The notes below the pieces were generated by a model. It saw only the letters and a program-made list of their open reading frames with translations, made no database searches and had not been told where the DNA came from. This document shows positions 32,145-44,055 of a DNA stretch of 64,000 bases, piece after piece (position 1 is the stretch's first letter; each line of letters starts with the position of its first letter). A program made the position numbers and the translations under genes. Source of the stretch: Knoxdaviesia capensis (taxonomy: Eukaryota; Ascomycota; Sordariomycetes; Microascales; Gondwanamycetaceae); the NCBI GenBank assembly GCA_001510575.1, contig LNGK01000007.1, positions 1,358,151 through 1,422,150 on the forward strand, given 5' to 3'.

Positions 32145-34135
32145 ATGTGGAAATTGGATGTGTGTTTTTGGTCTCGTCTTTGGGGTCTCGGCTACAGTTA
32201 TTTACATTGATTTCCTCTCCCCTCTTCTGCTCCTCGGCGACAAGATGTTTCTTCTCCCATCGCCCTCCCCCCCCTTCTCTTTCCCCATCCTCTCGCATCT
32301 TTTTCCACAAAAACTGGCTGATTGAACCAAGACGGGTTTAGAGACTTTCTCCTAACTCCTACTCGTCTCTCCTCTTTTGGAAGGGGTCCCGGCTTTACCC
32401 CCTCCCCCCCTGCCTCCCTTGTCCTTCACCGTGCCACTTGTTTGCCCACAGTCTCTCCTAATATCCCTTTGCTCGCCCCGACTTCGCTTCACATACTCTT
32501 GGATGGGAAACAAAACGATTTCAGACATTGACAGTCCCCGCCGCCTCAGGATGCCTTCAACCTCAAGCCAGCTGCCACCGGACTTCTCGGAAAGCTTCAA
32601 CTCTTCGGAACTCGAGAGCCACGGGCTGATAGCTCCAGTGGACGCTGTAGCCAGGTTTCCTCTCCCGGAGTCTCCTGATTCCTCGTCTTCAGCGAGAGAC
32701 AAGCAACTCTAATATCCACAACACTTCTCGGTGACGGCTGTCGCTGTTGCCTTGATTCCAATCTGGATATCGCCGACTGTCTCTGGACCTGTATCGTTTA
32801 CTCTCGTCGATGGGCTTCTTCCTCGCACGTGTTCTATTTTTTGAGATTCCTATTTTTTTTTTTCCTTTTTCACGACGTTACGGTTTTCCGCGCAAAAAGT
32901 CCCCGTTCTGCTTTTCTGGACTTTCGAACTTTGCTTGCTTTTTTCAGTTTGAAGTTTTTTTTTTCTTCTTGCGCTTTTCGACTGCGCTTGACCCCTTTTT
33001 TACTATTACCCTTTTTAATATTTTCTGCCGCCTACACCAACGCCAACGTCGAGGGGATCATATCGGTCGAGGTTCATTGCATGAACTCTCTCGGCCGATG
33101 GGATCAAGTTCTCCTTCCAACTATTTCACATTCTTTTTACGATATCAATCGCTCACGCTCCTTTTATGTCTGGTGGACATTAACGACCCTGTCACCTCAC
33201 TTTGATTGTGGCGTCTTGTCTTCTCTTCTTCACTTCGTGCTGCTAGCCAGCCGGGAGTGACTGGAAGGAATTGAATTGAAGCCCACTTTCTATCACGCTC
33301 ATTTTGACGATACCATCAACTACGCCTGTCGGCTCCAGTACCGACCATCAACTAATGCATAACTTTAATATCACGTCACTCCTTTTTTTTCGGTTTATCG
33401 ATTTCCGAGATGATACCTACTCAACTACTCTCCTTTTTATATCTCTACGATACCCCAGCATTGTTCTTTGTTTTGCTTTTTCTACTGGATAGACAGTCAT
33501 TTTTCACGATATAATCACATGACGATGACACATCGATCATTGATTGACGCTCCTTACGTACGGGTACAACCGGAACAAAAGAAGACCTCATGGGATGAGG
33601 CTATGAACTACAGCGTTTAGGCATTTGGCATCTTGTTTTGTTTCTTTTCACTCTTGTGTGGATTTTATTTTCTCTTGCTGTTTCTGTTTTTGGGTTCGAT
33701 TGTTTTACTGTCTGCTATTTTTTTGGTTTTGGTTTTGCACATGTTGGGATATAGTGTTGATGTTCGTTCTGAACATCTGTGTTTGTATTTGGCAGTACTT
33801 GGTCTTTTGTGTGTTCTCTGTTTCACAGCCTTTTTCTAAAGGCGTTTTGAACAGCTTGTTTCGTCAACTTGCTTTTATATATCTGCTTTCAATAGGTCGG
33901 ACGCAGCCGGTGGCTCAAGGGCTGTCGGCTGCGATCCACATGGTCTTTTTTTTTTCTCGTTGATTTCTTCGTTAATTTTGCCGGACGTGAAGAAGTGTCA
34001 TGCGAGTCGAGTTGGTTGTATAGTTTGCCTTGTTGCTCTGGACACTCTATGAGACGTCTCTAATTGGAATATGCTGTTCTTGTTTATGCTGCCTGTCGTT
34101 TGTGAAATGTATCCATGCTGTCGCTTGTGACGTCA
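32145..34135. other. Region between Zn2Cys6 and P450 genes (convergent)
   Basis: T-rich 3' sequence of both genes. A 69-residue ATG frame at 32503-32712 (+) is Ser/Pro-rich and somewhat protein-like but lies in the likely 3' UTR. Many poly-T runs occur. No other gene is seen. Confidence 0.5.
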
Positions 34136-36229
34136 TTATCTGTCTTTGCTACGGCGAGGGACGAACTGCACTTTGACCCCGGTGATCATGCCCAGGTAGT
34201 AATAAGTGAGGTCCTCATCGCGAATGCCCGTGGGATTGGAGTCCGTCCCGACCGTCCCCGCCGGCGGCGTGCCACCTGCGCCGGGCGCCGGGGCCAGCTG
34301 GACGCGGAACGCAGCCACGAGGCCGCACACCACGCGCTCGACGACCATCTCGGCGAGGTGGCGGCCGGGGCACGAGCGCATGCCGGCGCCCCAGGCGAGG
34401 CTGGTGCGCTCGAGCAGCAGGCGGCGGGCCTCGTGCTGGGCGTCGCGGGGGCGCGGGATCCAGCGGTCCGGGCGGAACACGCGCGGGTCGGGGCCTGCGG
34501 CGTCGGGGCTCTGGTGCAGGGCGACGGGGCTGGTGCCGATCAGGGTGCCCGCGGGGATGTGGGTGCCGTGGAGGGTCAGCCCGCCGGGCGGGGCGGTGCG
34601 CAGGAGGGGCATTGCGAGGACGGGGAAGAGGCGCTGGGACTCTTTGATGCAGGCCCATGTGTACGGCAGGTCCGCGCTGCCGCCCTCACTCGCCCGCCCG
34701 GTGCCGCTGCCGCCGCCGCCGCTGCCGCCGCGGGCGGTCCGGGCTGCGACGACCTCGGCGAACACCCGCTCCTGCACCGCATCCCCGTGCACCGCGAGCA
34801 TGGCCAGCACGGCCGCAATCGTCGCCGCTAGGGTCTCGTGGCCCGCGCCGAAGTTGGTCATGGCCATGCGCCGCAGGTACAGGTCGGAGAACTCGGGCCG
34901 CGAGGCGTGCAGGTGGATTAGGTCAGCGAGCAGGTCGTGGCGTGCGGGGGCGGAAGAAGAAGAAGGGGCGTCGCTCTTTCCTGCTTTTGCTGCCCGTCTT
35001 CCTTTGCTGGCGGAATCGCCGGGTGTCGCTGAATCAGCACCAGCACCGTTCTCGGCGTCTGTGGGAGGAGTCGTAGCGGCAGCGGCGGCAGCGGCAGCGG
35101 CGGCAGCATCAACGCGCCTGCGAATCTGCCGCTGCACACCGGGAAAAAACGTGCGGAACTGCCCGGCCGCAGCCGGCGGCGCATAGGTGACCCGCCACAG
35201 GGCGGCAAACACGCGGCCGAGACTCTTGCTGACGCGCTTCTCGAGCGCGACCAGCTCCGGGTACACGCCGAAGACGCTGCGGCGGCGCCAGGCGTGCAGG
35301 CCGTGGGCGGCGGAGCCGCCGTCCGAGGCGGTGCGGATGTAGCCCGGCGACCAGGAGAGCACGGCGGCGGCGAGGGCTTCGACGGCGAGGATGTGCGACC
35401 AGTCGCGCAGGTCGAGGGTGGCCAAGGACGGCGACGGGGATGAGGATGAGGACGAGGAGGGCGGGGACGGGGCCGGGGCGAGGCCGGCGAGACGGGCCAC
35501 GGCCCGCCGCACAACAGCGTCGACGCTGCCAGCGTGGCGGCGCACATTCGCGGCGCTGTACACCGGCCCAACCAGCCGGCGCTGCGCCCGATAGCGCGCC
35601 ATATCGCGCTCCGACAGCAGGTCCAGCGTGTCGGGGTACTCCAGGTCCCACAGCACGCCGCCGCCGGCGCCGGGTCCCGCCGCGAGCCCGGGGCAGCGGA
35701 GCACGAGGCGCAGCGGCGCGGTCAGCGCCGTGGCATGGTAGAACGGCGCCTTGCGCCCCGCAGCCCCCGCCGCCGCCGCGTAGATGGCCCGCACGCCCTC
35801 GGGCGACGCAACCCACACCTCATCTGGCGCCACCCGCACCATCGGGCCGTACTGCGCGTGCAGGTCGCGCGCGGCGGCGTACACGGTGCCCGAGCGGGCG
35901 GTGTGCGCGAGCCAGATGCGCGAGAGGGCCGCCGCGCGGGGCCCGGGGACGCGGGCGAGGGGGTGTAGGGTTGCGCGGTAGGTTGTGCGGACTGCGAGGA
36001 CGAGGAGGGCGGCGAGCAGGGTGCGGTGGAGTACCAGGGTAAGAGTCTGCAGGATGGAGAGAAAGCGGGTGAAGGCTTGGGCTCGGTGCGCCGGGGTGGT
36101 GGTGGTGTATGCGGCCGCTATTCCGGCTCCGACAATCACCGCGCCGACGGCAAGTGTGTGCCCGTGGCCACCGCGTAAGCTCCTAGACAGCTGCCCGGGA
36201 TTGAGCCCGCCTTTCTTCGTCATCGTCAT
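34136..36229 (-). CDS. Cytochrome P450 monooxygenase, intron-less, with low-complexity inserts
   Basis: A single exon encodes 697 aa, well above the usual 480-550 aa. N-terminal hydrophobic segments (about residues 25-40 and 62-80) suggest ER anchoring; HPLARVPGPR is the proline hinge. The I-helix AGHET, the K-helix E-x-x-R (KESQRLFP), FRPDRW and the heme-binding WGAGMRSCPGRH with Cys620 are all present; the usual first Phe of the heme motif is Trp. All catalytic elements are there, so a working heme monooxygenase is plausible; substrate unknown. The extra length comes from poly-Ser (about 255-270), poly-Ala (about 375-390) and Gly/Ser runs between helices. The gene is extremely GC-rich, so long open frames on the other strand here are shadows. 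Confidence 0.9.
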   Translation of the reverse strand: MTMTKKGGLNPGQLSRSLRGGHGHTLAVGAVIVGAGIAAAYTTTTPAHRAQAFTRFLSILQTLTLVLHRTLLAALLVLAVRTTYRATLHPLARVPGPRAAALSRIWLAHTARSGTVYAAARDLHAQYGPMVRVAPDEVWVASPEGVRAIYAAAAGAAGRKAPFYHATALTAPLRLVLRCPGLAAGPGAGGGVLWDLEYPDTLDLLSERDMARYRAQRRLVGPVYSAANVRRHAGSVDAVVRRAVARLAGLAPAPSPPSSSSSSSPSPSLATLDLRDWSHILAVEALAAAVLSWSPGYIRTASDGGSAAHGLHAWRRRSVFGVYPELVALEKRVSKSLGRVFAALWRVTYAPPAAAGQFRTFFPGVQRQIRRRVDAAAAAAAAAAATTPPTDAENGAGADSATPGDSASKGRRAAKAGKSDAPSSSSAPARHDLLADLIHLHASRPEFSDLYLRRMAMTNFGAGHETLAATIAAVLAMLAVHGDAVQERVFAEVVAARTARGGSGGGGSGTGRASEGGSADLPYTWACIKESQRLFPVLAMPLLRTAPPGGLTLHGTHIPAGTLIGTSPVALHQSPDAAGPDPRVFRPDRWIPRPRDAQHEARRLLLERTSLAWGAGMRSCPGRHLAEMVVERVVCGLVAAFRVQLAPAPGAGGTPPAGTVGTDSNPTGIRDEDLTYYYLGMITGVKVQFVPRRSKDR

Positions 36230-37646
36230 CGGATGTGACCTTTCAACATGAGACCAGTCGCATCGCCATCATCGCCGCAGACATGCCCGTATAGAAACAC
36301 CGGCAAAGGTATCCCGGGAGAGGGAAGCTGGGCCGTTCGCTTTGGTGACTTTTGTTTCCGGTCTTGACGTGCTTGTAATTCGTTCCATTCACTTAGTGTT
36401 CCCCTGGTGTTATCTTTGCGCCGTGACGCTGAAGTGTCCTCGTTCGTTGGAGGACCTGAGACCAAACACAACGTCCATTTGCGCTTGTGGGCGTTTGCTT
36501 CAAGACACTGACTCACCCCACCAGGGAAAAAAACCCCCACAACCCTAAGTCCACGTACCCCACGTGACCGTTATCTCCTCGTATCTTCGACTTCAGGCCG
36601 CTGATAACGACCGCCTGATGAATTTGGAATCACCGCCGAAACGAGAGAAATCCCGCCCACGACGAGAATTTGTCCTTAATGCTGCTGACTATCCTAGGGC
36701 ACAGCAGGTCTACCATATAACCACTTTCGCTACAGCCAAAACACAGAGTCGGGTCAACCGAAGGGACACAAAAACGGACAAGGAAAAAAAGGGAAACCAG
36801 TACAAGGCGCGTTATATATGTAATGTAATGTGTGAAGTTGGGGATGCTATTTCTACCGCATCCAATGCCTGCTGCTGCTATCAGCGAAAAACCACGACTC
36901 TCCTCTGTCGAGTCCATCACCACCAAAAACAAGAAAAAAAAGGGGAACACAAGGTATCAAACGGGGTGAAACATAAAGCAAAGAGAAAAGGAAAAAAAAA
37001 AGACGCGTGGGCGACAGCATCAGGTGGCCGGGCCTGTGATGGCAGATCACCTGGGTCACGCTGACACAAGAAAGCAGACACCACGAACGGATGGAGAGAG
37101 GAGAGAGAGGGAGATAATGACGAAAAAGACGAAACAACTCCAAGACAAAAGCGACAAGACAAAAAGCAACGGTGTGCCCCCAGGTATGCCAAAAGAATTA
37201 AGCCCCTCCCGGTAACAAGAAACACAGATTCCGTCCAAAAAAAAACAAGAGAGTCCCGTTTGCCATGTATGACCTGTTATCATATGGAAGGTTTGGGGGG
37301 TGACTCCAGTATCGTCGTCGGAAGATAAATATATGAGAGAAAAAGAAACGCGATCAAATGAGAGAAAGGTGCAAGGTGAGAAACCTGCCGCTAAAAAAAC
37401 CAAGAAAAAAAAACCACATCATGTCATTAGAAAACGAAATAGAACTGGAGAAGAGAGATAAGTGTATGGGCGAAGTATGTGCACATGTGACTGTGTGAGC
37501 ATAGGAATGAAAGCAGTTGTGGAGGCTTAGGTGTTGAACGCATCAGAGGAACGTGGGATAATGTAGCGTAGTTGTGGCAAGCGTTGGTCTATAGGATCGT
37601 CGGCTTTAGGAGAAAATGAGGTTGAGTGCCAGAAACGAGCGCCACG
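36230..37646. other. Upstream region of the P450 and 3' region of the Ssh4-like gene
   Basis: No gene is supported. The right half is A-rich (poly-A runs near 36784, 36935, 36990, 37226), consistent with the T-rich 3' UTR of the minus-strand gene that ends at 37647. Confidence 0.5.
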
Positions 37647-39373
37647 TTACGGCTCCGCGGGCTGGTCTCTGCTGAGAGCCGGACTCGGCGCGGTCTGGAT
37701 GCTGCTGATGCTGTCGATTCTCCGGCGACTGTGCAGACTTGTACTCCGATCGCGTTGCGAGCTCGGTCTGGATTCTGACGTTGACGAAGCAGCGCTTTGA
37801 GGCCGCGCTCCCTGCTGCACGGCGTCGTTGTAGGTGGGGATGGGCGGGTGTGAGCCGCCGGTTCTGTTATTGCTGTTGCTCAGAGTCGACGTGGCCAGCG
37901 ACCCTCCGCGGCTGCGGTTGACTACGCGGATAAGAGGCGTGTTCTCGCTATCGGTGCTATTCCGCCGGCTGCCAGCTTCGGAGTTGTCGGGACTGGTGTA
38001 CTCGGGCGGCGGGTTGAGGGCGTCTTGCAGGCCAAGGCCGACAATACTTTCGTGACCCTGGGGAATCAGGGCCGACTCGCGGCTGGTTTCGCCAACCTCC
38101 TCCGTCGGCACAAGCTGTGCCAAGGAAATGTCGGTGGGGCTGCGCTGCGGGCCCGGACTGGTCGGCGGCAGAATGCGGAAGTTACCGCTGCGGGTTCGGG
38201 TGTGTTGGGCATTGACGTTCTGGAGGCTGACGCGATAGGGATTGCCGCCAGAGTACGAGTGCGAGTGGGCTCGTTGGGGGTAGGCTGGACCGGCGCTGGT
38301 GCTGTCGTTATTGCCCTTGCGTCCGGACTCCAGCAGAATGCTACCTTGCTCGGAGCCATAGGGCGGCGGCGGCGCAAGACTTCCGGTGGCCGGGGCAAGA
38401 CCCCACTTCTTCACGTTGGCTTCGATGAACACGAAGCCTGACTGGCCGAGATTGACGTGGACAATGCACGGGCCGTTGGAGCCTATCGACGGAAAGAAGT
38501 TGGGGGCTTTCAGGCCGTGGACGACATCCTCCAGCTTCTTGCCGTTGCGGGTGAAGAAGATGGTTCCTGACCGGGGGCGATATCCGACGCCGATAACGTC
38601 ACCCTGGCTGAAGGGGGGGCCGTAGTTTGTGGGGTTGAACGGCTGGTTGTAGCGGCGAACTCCGGGGGAGAGATATGCGATCGACGACTTGTGAAAGCCG
38701 GGGAGTCGGAATAGGGGATATGGCTTGGTGGCCATACCAATGCTGACGAGGGTATTGTCCGGCTTCTCGAAGATCTTGGCTTCCCAGTAGTAGACGTCGT
38801 TCAGCTTGGGAACTGGCAGATTCGACATGACGGTGCACTCGGAATCGAAGAACTCAATCTCGGTGCGGGCCTCGACGAAGCAGTTTGCAATCTCGATCTC
38901 GGGCTCGAACTCCCAGGCAGCCACGCCCTTTTCCTGGATGGCGAGGTATTGCGACAGCGAGATTTCGGTTTGCGCGGATTCGGGCGGGTTGGAAGCGATG
39001 AAGGCTGAACGTTGGGAAATTGACAGATGCAGGTTAGCGCTGAAAATACGAGCACGGCAAGGAAAACTGTGACATGGCCTGACAGAGGAGAAACAAGAAG
39101 GCTACACAAAAAACGTCTCATACCTTTGGCTCTGAGATACTCGGTACGTTGCATCTCGTCCATGGTCTCGAGGGCTTCGGCCTCTTCTTGCAAGAAAGCT
39201 TGCTCATCGTCGAACTCTCCGGGCCGACCGAGAAAGTCGAGCCAGTTCCCTCGGCCACTGGCGCGATAGTAATATAGGCCGATAAAGGCAAAGGCGAGGA
39301 GGACGGCGGAAACGAGAGACGACAGAAGTCCGACAATCACAACGCCCAAGGCGTCATTCTTGGGGGTTGTCAT
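37647..39373 (-). CDS. SPRY-domain Rsp5 adaptor, Ssh4/Ear1-like
   Basis: Exons 39373-39124 and 39004-37647 encode 535 aa; the intron is 119 bp (GTATGA..CAG) and splicing joins AK to AFIASNPPESAQ. One transmembrane helix lies near residues 10-35, then a short linker rich in E/D. A SPRY domain follows at about residues 125-285 (LNDVYYWEAKIFE, VSIGMATKPYPLFRLPG, GDVIGVGYRPRSGTIFFTRNGKKL). The cytosolic tail is Ser/Pro-rich with two PPxY motifs (PPPY at 296-299, PPEY at 416-419). This architecture equals yeast Ssh4 and Ear1, which recruit the ubiquitin ligase Rsp5 to sort membrane proteins into multivesicular bodies on the way to the vacuole. The PPxY motifs are the expected WW-domain ligands. 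Confidence 0.9.
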
Positions 39374-39963
39374 GATGGGAGATGTGAGAGGGCTTCTTAG
39401 GGTTGATGTGAAGGGACAACAAAACTGCCACCGGGAGAAGGATGACGACAGCCAGCGAAGGCTTCGATATCCCCCAATTTAACGAAACCGGGGATGAAAA
39501 AACGGTGACGCCGCAGACAAAGATCAACTAGACGTGCTCTGGACAAGGCGGAACGGCAGTCCCAGAGAGCAGGGTGACGAAGTCCACAGGCAGCAGGGAA
39601 GACGTCGGGATTATCGGCGACAAGAACGGCTTGCGTCAGCCCAAGATCGAAGCACCATGGAACGGTGGATAGAAATTGCCGATCGAGGAGAAAAGCGGCG
39701 GACACACAAAAAGCGCCGAGCAAACAGAATTGCACCAAGGTTCTAGGAAATCCTGGCGCTGACACATACGTTCGCGATCAAGGCAGTGTTAACGGACGTT
39801 GATGCGGGTGGCAACGTCGAGTCAAGGCGAGAGGGCACGCACTGATAATAGCAACAACGGCGACAATAAGTGCAGACTCGACGATTGGACGATCGCGAAG
39901 AGTTCGGAAAGCGAAAGGGAAACCGTCGAGAGTTTTATCGGGCACGTCAGGCGAGTCGTCAAG

Positions 39964-40011
39964 AGCAGATGTCGTGATGTGGGAGCAGATGTCGTGATGT
40001 GGGAGCAGATG
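39964..40011. repeat. 20-bp tandem repeat, 2.4 copies
   Basis: AGCAGATGTCGTGATGTGGG occurs exactly at 39964-39983 and 39984-40003, followed by AGCAGATG at 40004-40011. It lies in the leader/promoter of the Ssh4-like gene. Confidence 0.96.
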
Positions 40012-42704
40012 ATAAGGGCAGCAGAGAGGTGAGGGAAACGTCACCAGGACAGAAAAAAAAGGAATAAACAGCGAATGGAAGGTATAGAAGAGAGACAAAA
40101 AAAACAAGGTGTATGGAAATTAGGCAGAGACGAAAAGAAAAAAAGAAAGGAAAAAGAGATAATATCAACAGAGGAATGATGGCGTGTGGAATAGCCAACA
40201 GAAAAACAAAAAAGAGGTGATGATAAGAGGAACGGATGAAAAAAAAAAAAAAGAGAGTGGAAAAGGACGAAGAGAAACAAGGTTCAAATGATGAGGTTAT
40301 CAATAGCAACACAGGAAGGAGGAGGAACGAGACCTTTTTTGGGTGGCCAAGTGTTGACAGGTGGAGAAGTCGACAGAAAAAAAGAATCAACAGTACAATA
40401 CGGAAGGAGCACAAGTTCGAAACAGGAAACAGAGAAACAGGGTGCGAGAGCGGCAGAAAACGGCGGAAGGAGGGAACGAGGGCAGAAAAAGGAAGGAACA
40501 GGGCGAGAGATACAGGGTTGATGCACCTGTAGAGCGCTGTAGAAAGGACGTGGGCTTGTGGGAACACAGAAGTACTGGTTTGCGGGAGCGTGTAGGGCGC
40601 AGGTACTTGCGTGCATGGTCCTGTGCTGCTCTGATCGGCCCAGGCGCTGCTGACACAGGCAGGGAGGCACAGAAACGGGGGAAGATGCGGAAAACCCAAC
40701 CTGTTGGACGCACCACCTTTTTGCAGCTGTTGCGACTCACCAGCGGCGTCTTTGACGATTGGAAAAAGTCGTAATCAGTGGGGCCCGATAAAGCTTGCAG
40801 GAAGCGGAGAGAGGCGGAGGAGAGGAGGAAGGAGCGCCCACAGCAAAGGGCAAGAGAGATCAAGCAGCAGGGAAGGAGCAGGGTGCCTTCCTCGCCGAGT
40901 TTCTACATGTTACGAGACTTTTCTGGGTGATTGCGGGAATGGCAGATTTTTGCACCCAAAACCGGTGCACTGGATGTATTTCCTCACGTTTTGTGTGGTC
41001 TACGGTACTGCCAGTTCTGGTGGCGATAAGCGCAAAGGTCGCACGCAATTCCTCAGCCAGGCAGGAGGATATATGGCCGAATGTATCTTTTGCCCACGGC
41101 GCAGGCTAACGCGGTACTTTGCCATCTCTGTTGTCTTCAGCTTCTCTCGGCATTGCACCGCATTGCCTAAACGTATGCTCACGGCTGTTGGCCAGTTATT
41201 CAGCAGCTCAATTCACGTGCACTAACTTTCCCGTGATATTCCTTAGGGGCATTTGTTGCCATAGACACAATACCGGCTCTCGATCCCATTACTGAACTCT
41301 TATCAGCCACAGCACTCTTACGAAAGAGATAACAACGTCCCACCAGAAACAGCGGTTTCTTCAACGAGGTGTTTTTCCCCGTCTTCCGCCTTGTTCGCTT
41401 TTTTCTCTCATGTACTGTCGACTCCGATGTTGGGCTATTCCGCATTAGTGCACCCGGACCCAACAAGCCCACCCAACTCAATCTTCTTGGGGCTGGGAGA
41501 GGGTCGCGCCTAAGCCGAATGAGGCATACAAGGAAAACCCGGGATGCGCGAGGGAAGGGCAAAAACATGAGCCTTCATGCGGGCAGTCAAATATTGGCTG
41601 TATACTGGATACAGTGCAGGGCATTTTCGCGATTCCAATAGTTTTGCGCGGTGGGTATGCTTGTTTCCTGGCATCTTGTCCATTGCCGCCACCGAGACAC
41701 ATAACGTTGACCGCTTTCAGCCCTTCCGTCTTCCGCCCAGACAACGGACATGCCAGACACGCGACGAACGGTGAGATGATGTGAAAAAAGGGCAGAGGCA
41801 GGCAAGACAGCCGAAGATCGCGGCACAGCTCGCTATTAATGCCCCCTGACGGCGGCGTTGTTCCCACTGACAAGCCCAAGCAACCATGTGTGTCTCGAGG
41901 TGTCAGTCCCGGCGGCTCTCATACGTCGGTTGGCTCAGGCCTTTTTGGGCGCCCATATTTCCCGCGGACGAACCCAACTTTGCCCAAGATAGACCAGACC
42001 GAAGCAACAGCGGGTGTGGGTTCGTGTCTGAAAGCCTAAAAAACACCAACCAGCCACCGTCTGGACCAACAGCCCAGCACTCCAGTGTAGCCGATCCAGG
42101 ATGTCGCACCTTTCAGAGATTCCTTTCCTGGACGCATGCTTCCCACCGATGTGTGTGTACTGTATCACCACAGAGCAGCAGCACGCACTTCTTTTCCTCG
42201 TCCCGGGCAAACAGACAACGTACCAAGAGCCAAGAATCCTAGAAGCCTTCCCCCCCCATCTTCATGCGGCGTTTGCTCTGGCGCCCCTGATTTGCCGGTG
42301 GTGGTCGGCACTGAAACGAATAAGCTGGGGCTGATGTACCACAAAAACACACTGCATGCTTTTCTTGGGGGGACAGACTTCAGTCTTCGTGTGTCTGTCT
42401 CTCGAACCGCCGCTCAAGCTTTGCAGACCGCTGGAATGGGTGCTTGGCTGTTGCTTTGGCGGCGTGAGGCCCTAGGGACAGGCCTATGCATCACTGCGGA
42501 CTGTACGTGATTCCCCCCGGAAATGTCAACTGGACCACCGCCAACCGGAGTTTGGGTCTGTTTGCACCCTCCGTGTTTCACATGGTGAGTTTGCTAGGTA
42601 CACGCACGCCTTGACTCCCACGGACAGAGCACTGTAACCTTCGCACAGATACCGTGCATATATTGAGTGCTGACAGCTCAAGCTATCCCGAGGACCCAAA
42701 TTTG

Positions 42705-42724
42705 AAAAAAAAAAAAAAAAAAAA
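42705..42724. repeat. Poly-A run of 20
   Basis: Homopolymer of 20 A on the plus strand. No retroposed gene copy precedes it. Confidence 0.9.
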
Positions 42725-43396
42725 GAAAGTGAAGACGAGACCAGACGGCAGGATACCCGGGCTCTTCGACGTACTCCGAGTTGAATTCACCTGTCTCGTC
42801 AAGTCGTGTACAGTACTGCGACGTCCTTGCAGGTCCTTTTATGAACACAGGGCGAAGGGGGAAACCACCCATCGACCTCAGTAAGCATCTATGCATGTGC
42901 TGTACAGTACAGTACATGCAGAAAAGAAGGCCCCCTGTCATAATCGGAGCCGGATCTGAAAACAATCCCGACTGGAAGCACTGAGCGGAGCAGAGGCAGA
43001 ATCCTCCGGTAGGGAGAACAGCACCCCAGAGGCCCGTGTCGAAACGCTGTTCTTGAAGATTGCCGGTACAGCAAAAAGGGAACGAACCCTGGCCAGCCAG
43101 GACGTTGTTTTCAGGTATTCCAGAAGAAACTGAGGCACGTTTCAAACAGGGTCCCTGTGGCCTTGTTTAAGGAACATGTCACTCGACGAACAGAAACCAA
43201 GAGTGGGAAAAAAGAAAGTGTCCTGTCCTTGTCCCCGGAACCTGGTCCCCGGTGATACCCGAGCCGCCCGTTTGGCCCGGGTCGGCCAGTCCGGAGGAGC
43301 CGTGGGGGCCCTCCTTCCCGAACCGGATCTGGTACGTACGCTGCTGTAGTGGCCTCTTTCTTCTAATGGCTACTTCCTGGGTTTATGTTTTTTTTC

Positions 43397-43419
43397 TATA
43401 TATATATATATATATATAT
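43397..43419. repeat. (TA)n microsatellite
   Basis: About eleven TA units after a poly-T run. Confidence 0.93.
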
Positions 43420-44055
43420 TATTTTTTGACTAAATTTTTTGGGTCGTTTCTGTGACTTCTCGAGCTGCAGTTTCTCCAGTCGGGGACCGAGATCCCGGAG
43501 AGCAGCAGTTCTAGTATTCTCAGGCTTTTCCGGGCGCAATCTTCGAACTCCGTTGGAAAGGATTATTACAGGGGTTTATCCCGAGACTGACTCTCTCTCT
43601 CTCTCTCTGCAAACATCAGACGATAAGCCAGGAGATGAGGAAGACATGTTCTGGAACATTGCCAATACCAAGCTTCATTAACTGACTCTGCCCTGCATTC
43701 CAAGACATCTCGGAGACCAAGACCCTTCCTTGGGCAGAGTTTAGAGATACACATGTATTATTTATCACAGGGTGTTTTAGCATACTGTCTTTGCTCTAAA
43801 GAGAGAAAAAAATGGATTGATCTAGACTACTTCCCGCTCACCGACGACGTCCCTTCCAATCATGCGTGAACATACATTACAAAAGACATGAGCCCCAGAG
43901 CTTTAAACGAAAATAAAAAAAAGAAACAGACCAGTGAATTCCATTAAAACCTAAAACGAAACGTAATCCCTAAGCAATTCCGTTAAAAAAAAAAGGACGA
44001 GCAATCTCAACCCACGACGAGTCGTCATCATCAGCCCAGACCGACCAAGACCAGC

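Larger units (their letters stand above)
39374..44055. other. Long upstream region of the Ssh4-like gene
   Basis: The first 1.3 kb is purine-rich on the plus strand (pyrimidine-rich leader on the gene's own strand), which opens a long spurious minus frame at 39959-40699. A 20-bp tandem repeat lies at 39964-40011. The rest, to 44055, has no credible gene; it holds a poly-A run and an (AT)n tract. Its right end is the 3' region of the membrane-protein gene. Confidence 0.5.

Noticed and set aside
6432..36229. SDR, Zn2Cys6 regulator and P450 as a secondary-metabolite gene cluster
   Set aside because: They are spread over 30 kb with transportin, a proteasome chaperone and a long gene-free interval between. 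No backbone synthase or transporter is present.
39959..40699. 246-codon minus-strand open frame upstream of the Ssh4-like gene
   Set aside because: Same cause: long polypyrimidine sequence gives few stops. The product is low-complexity F/S/L without a recognisable fold.
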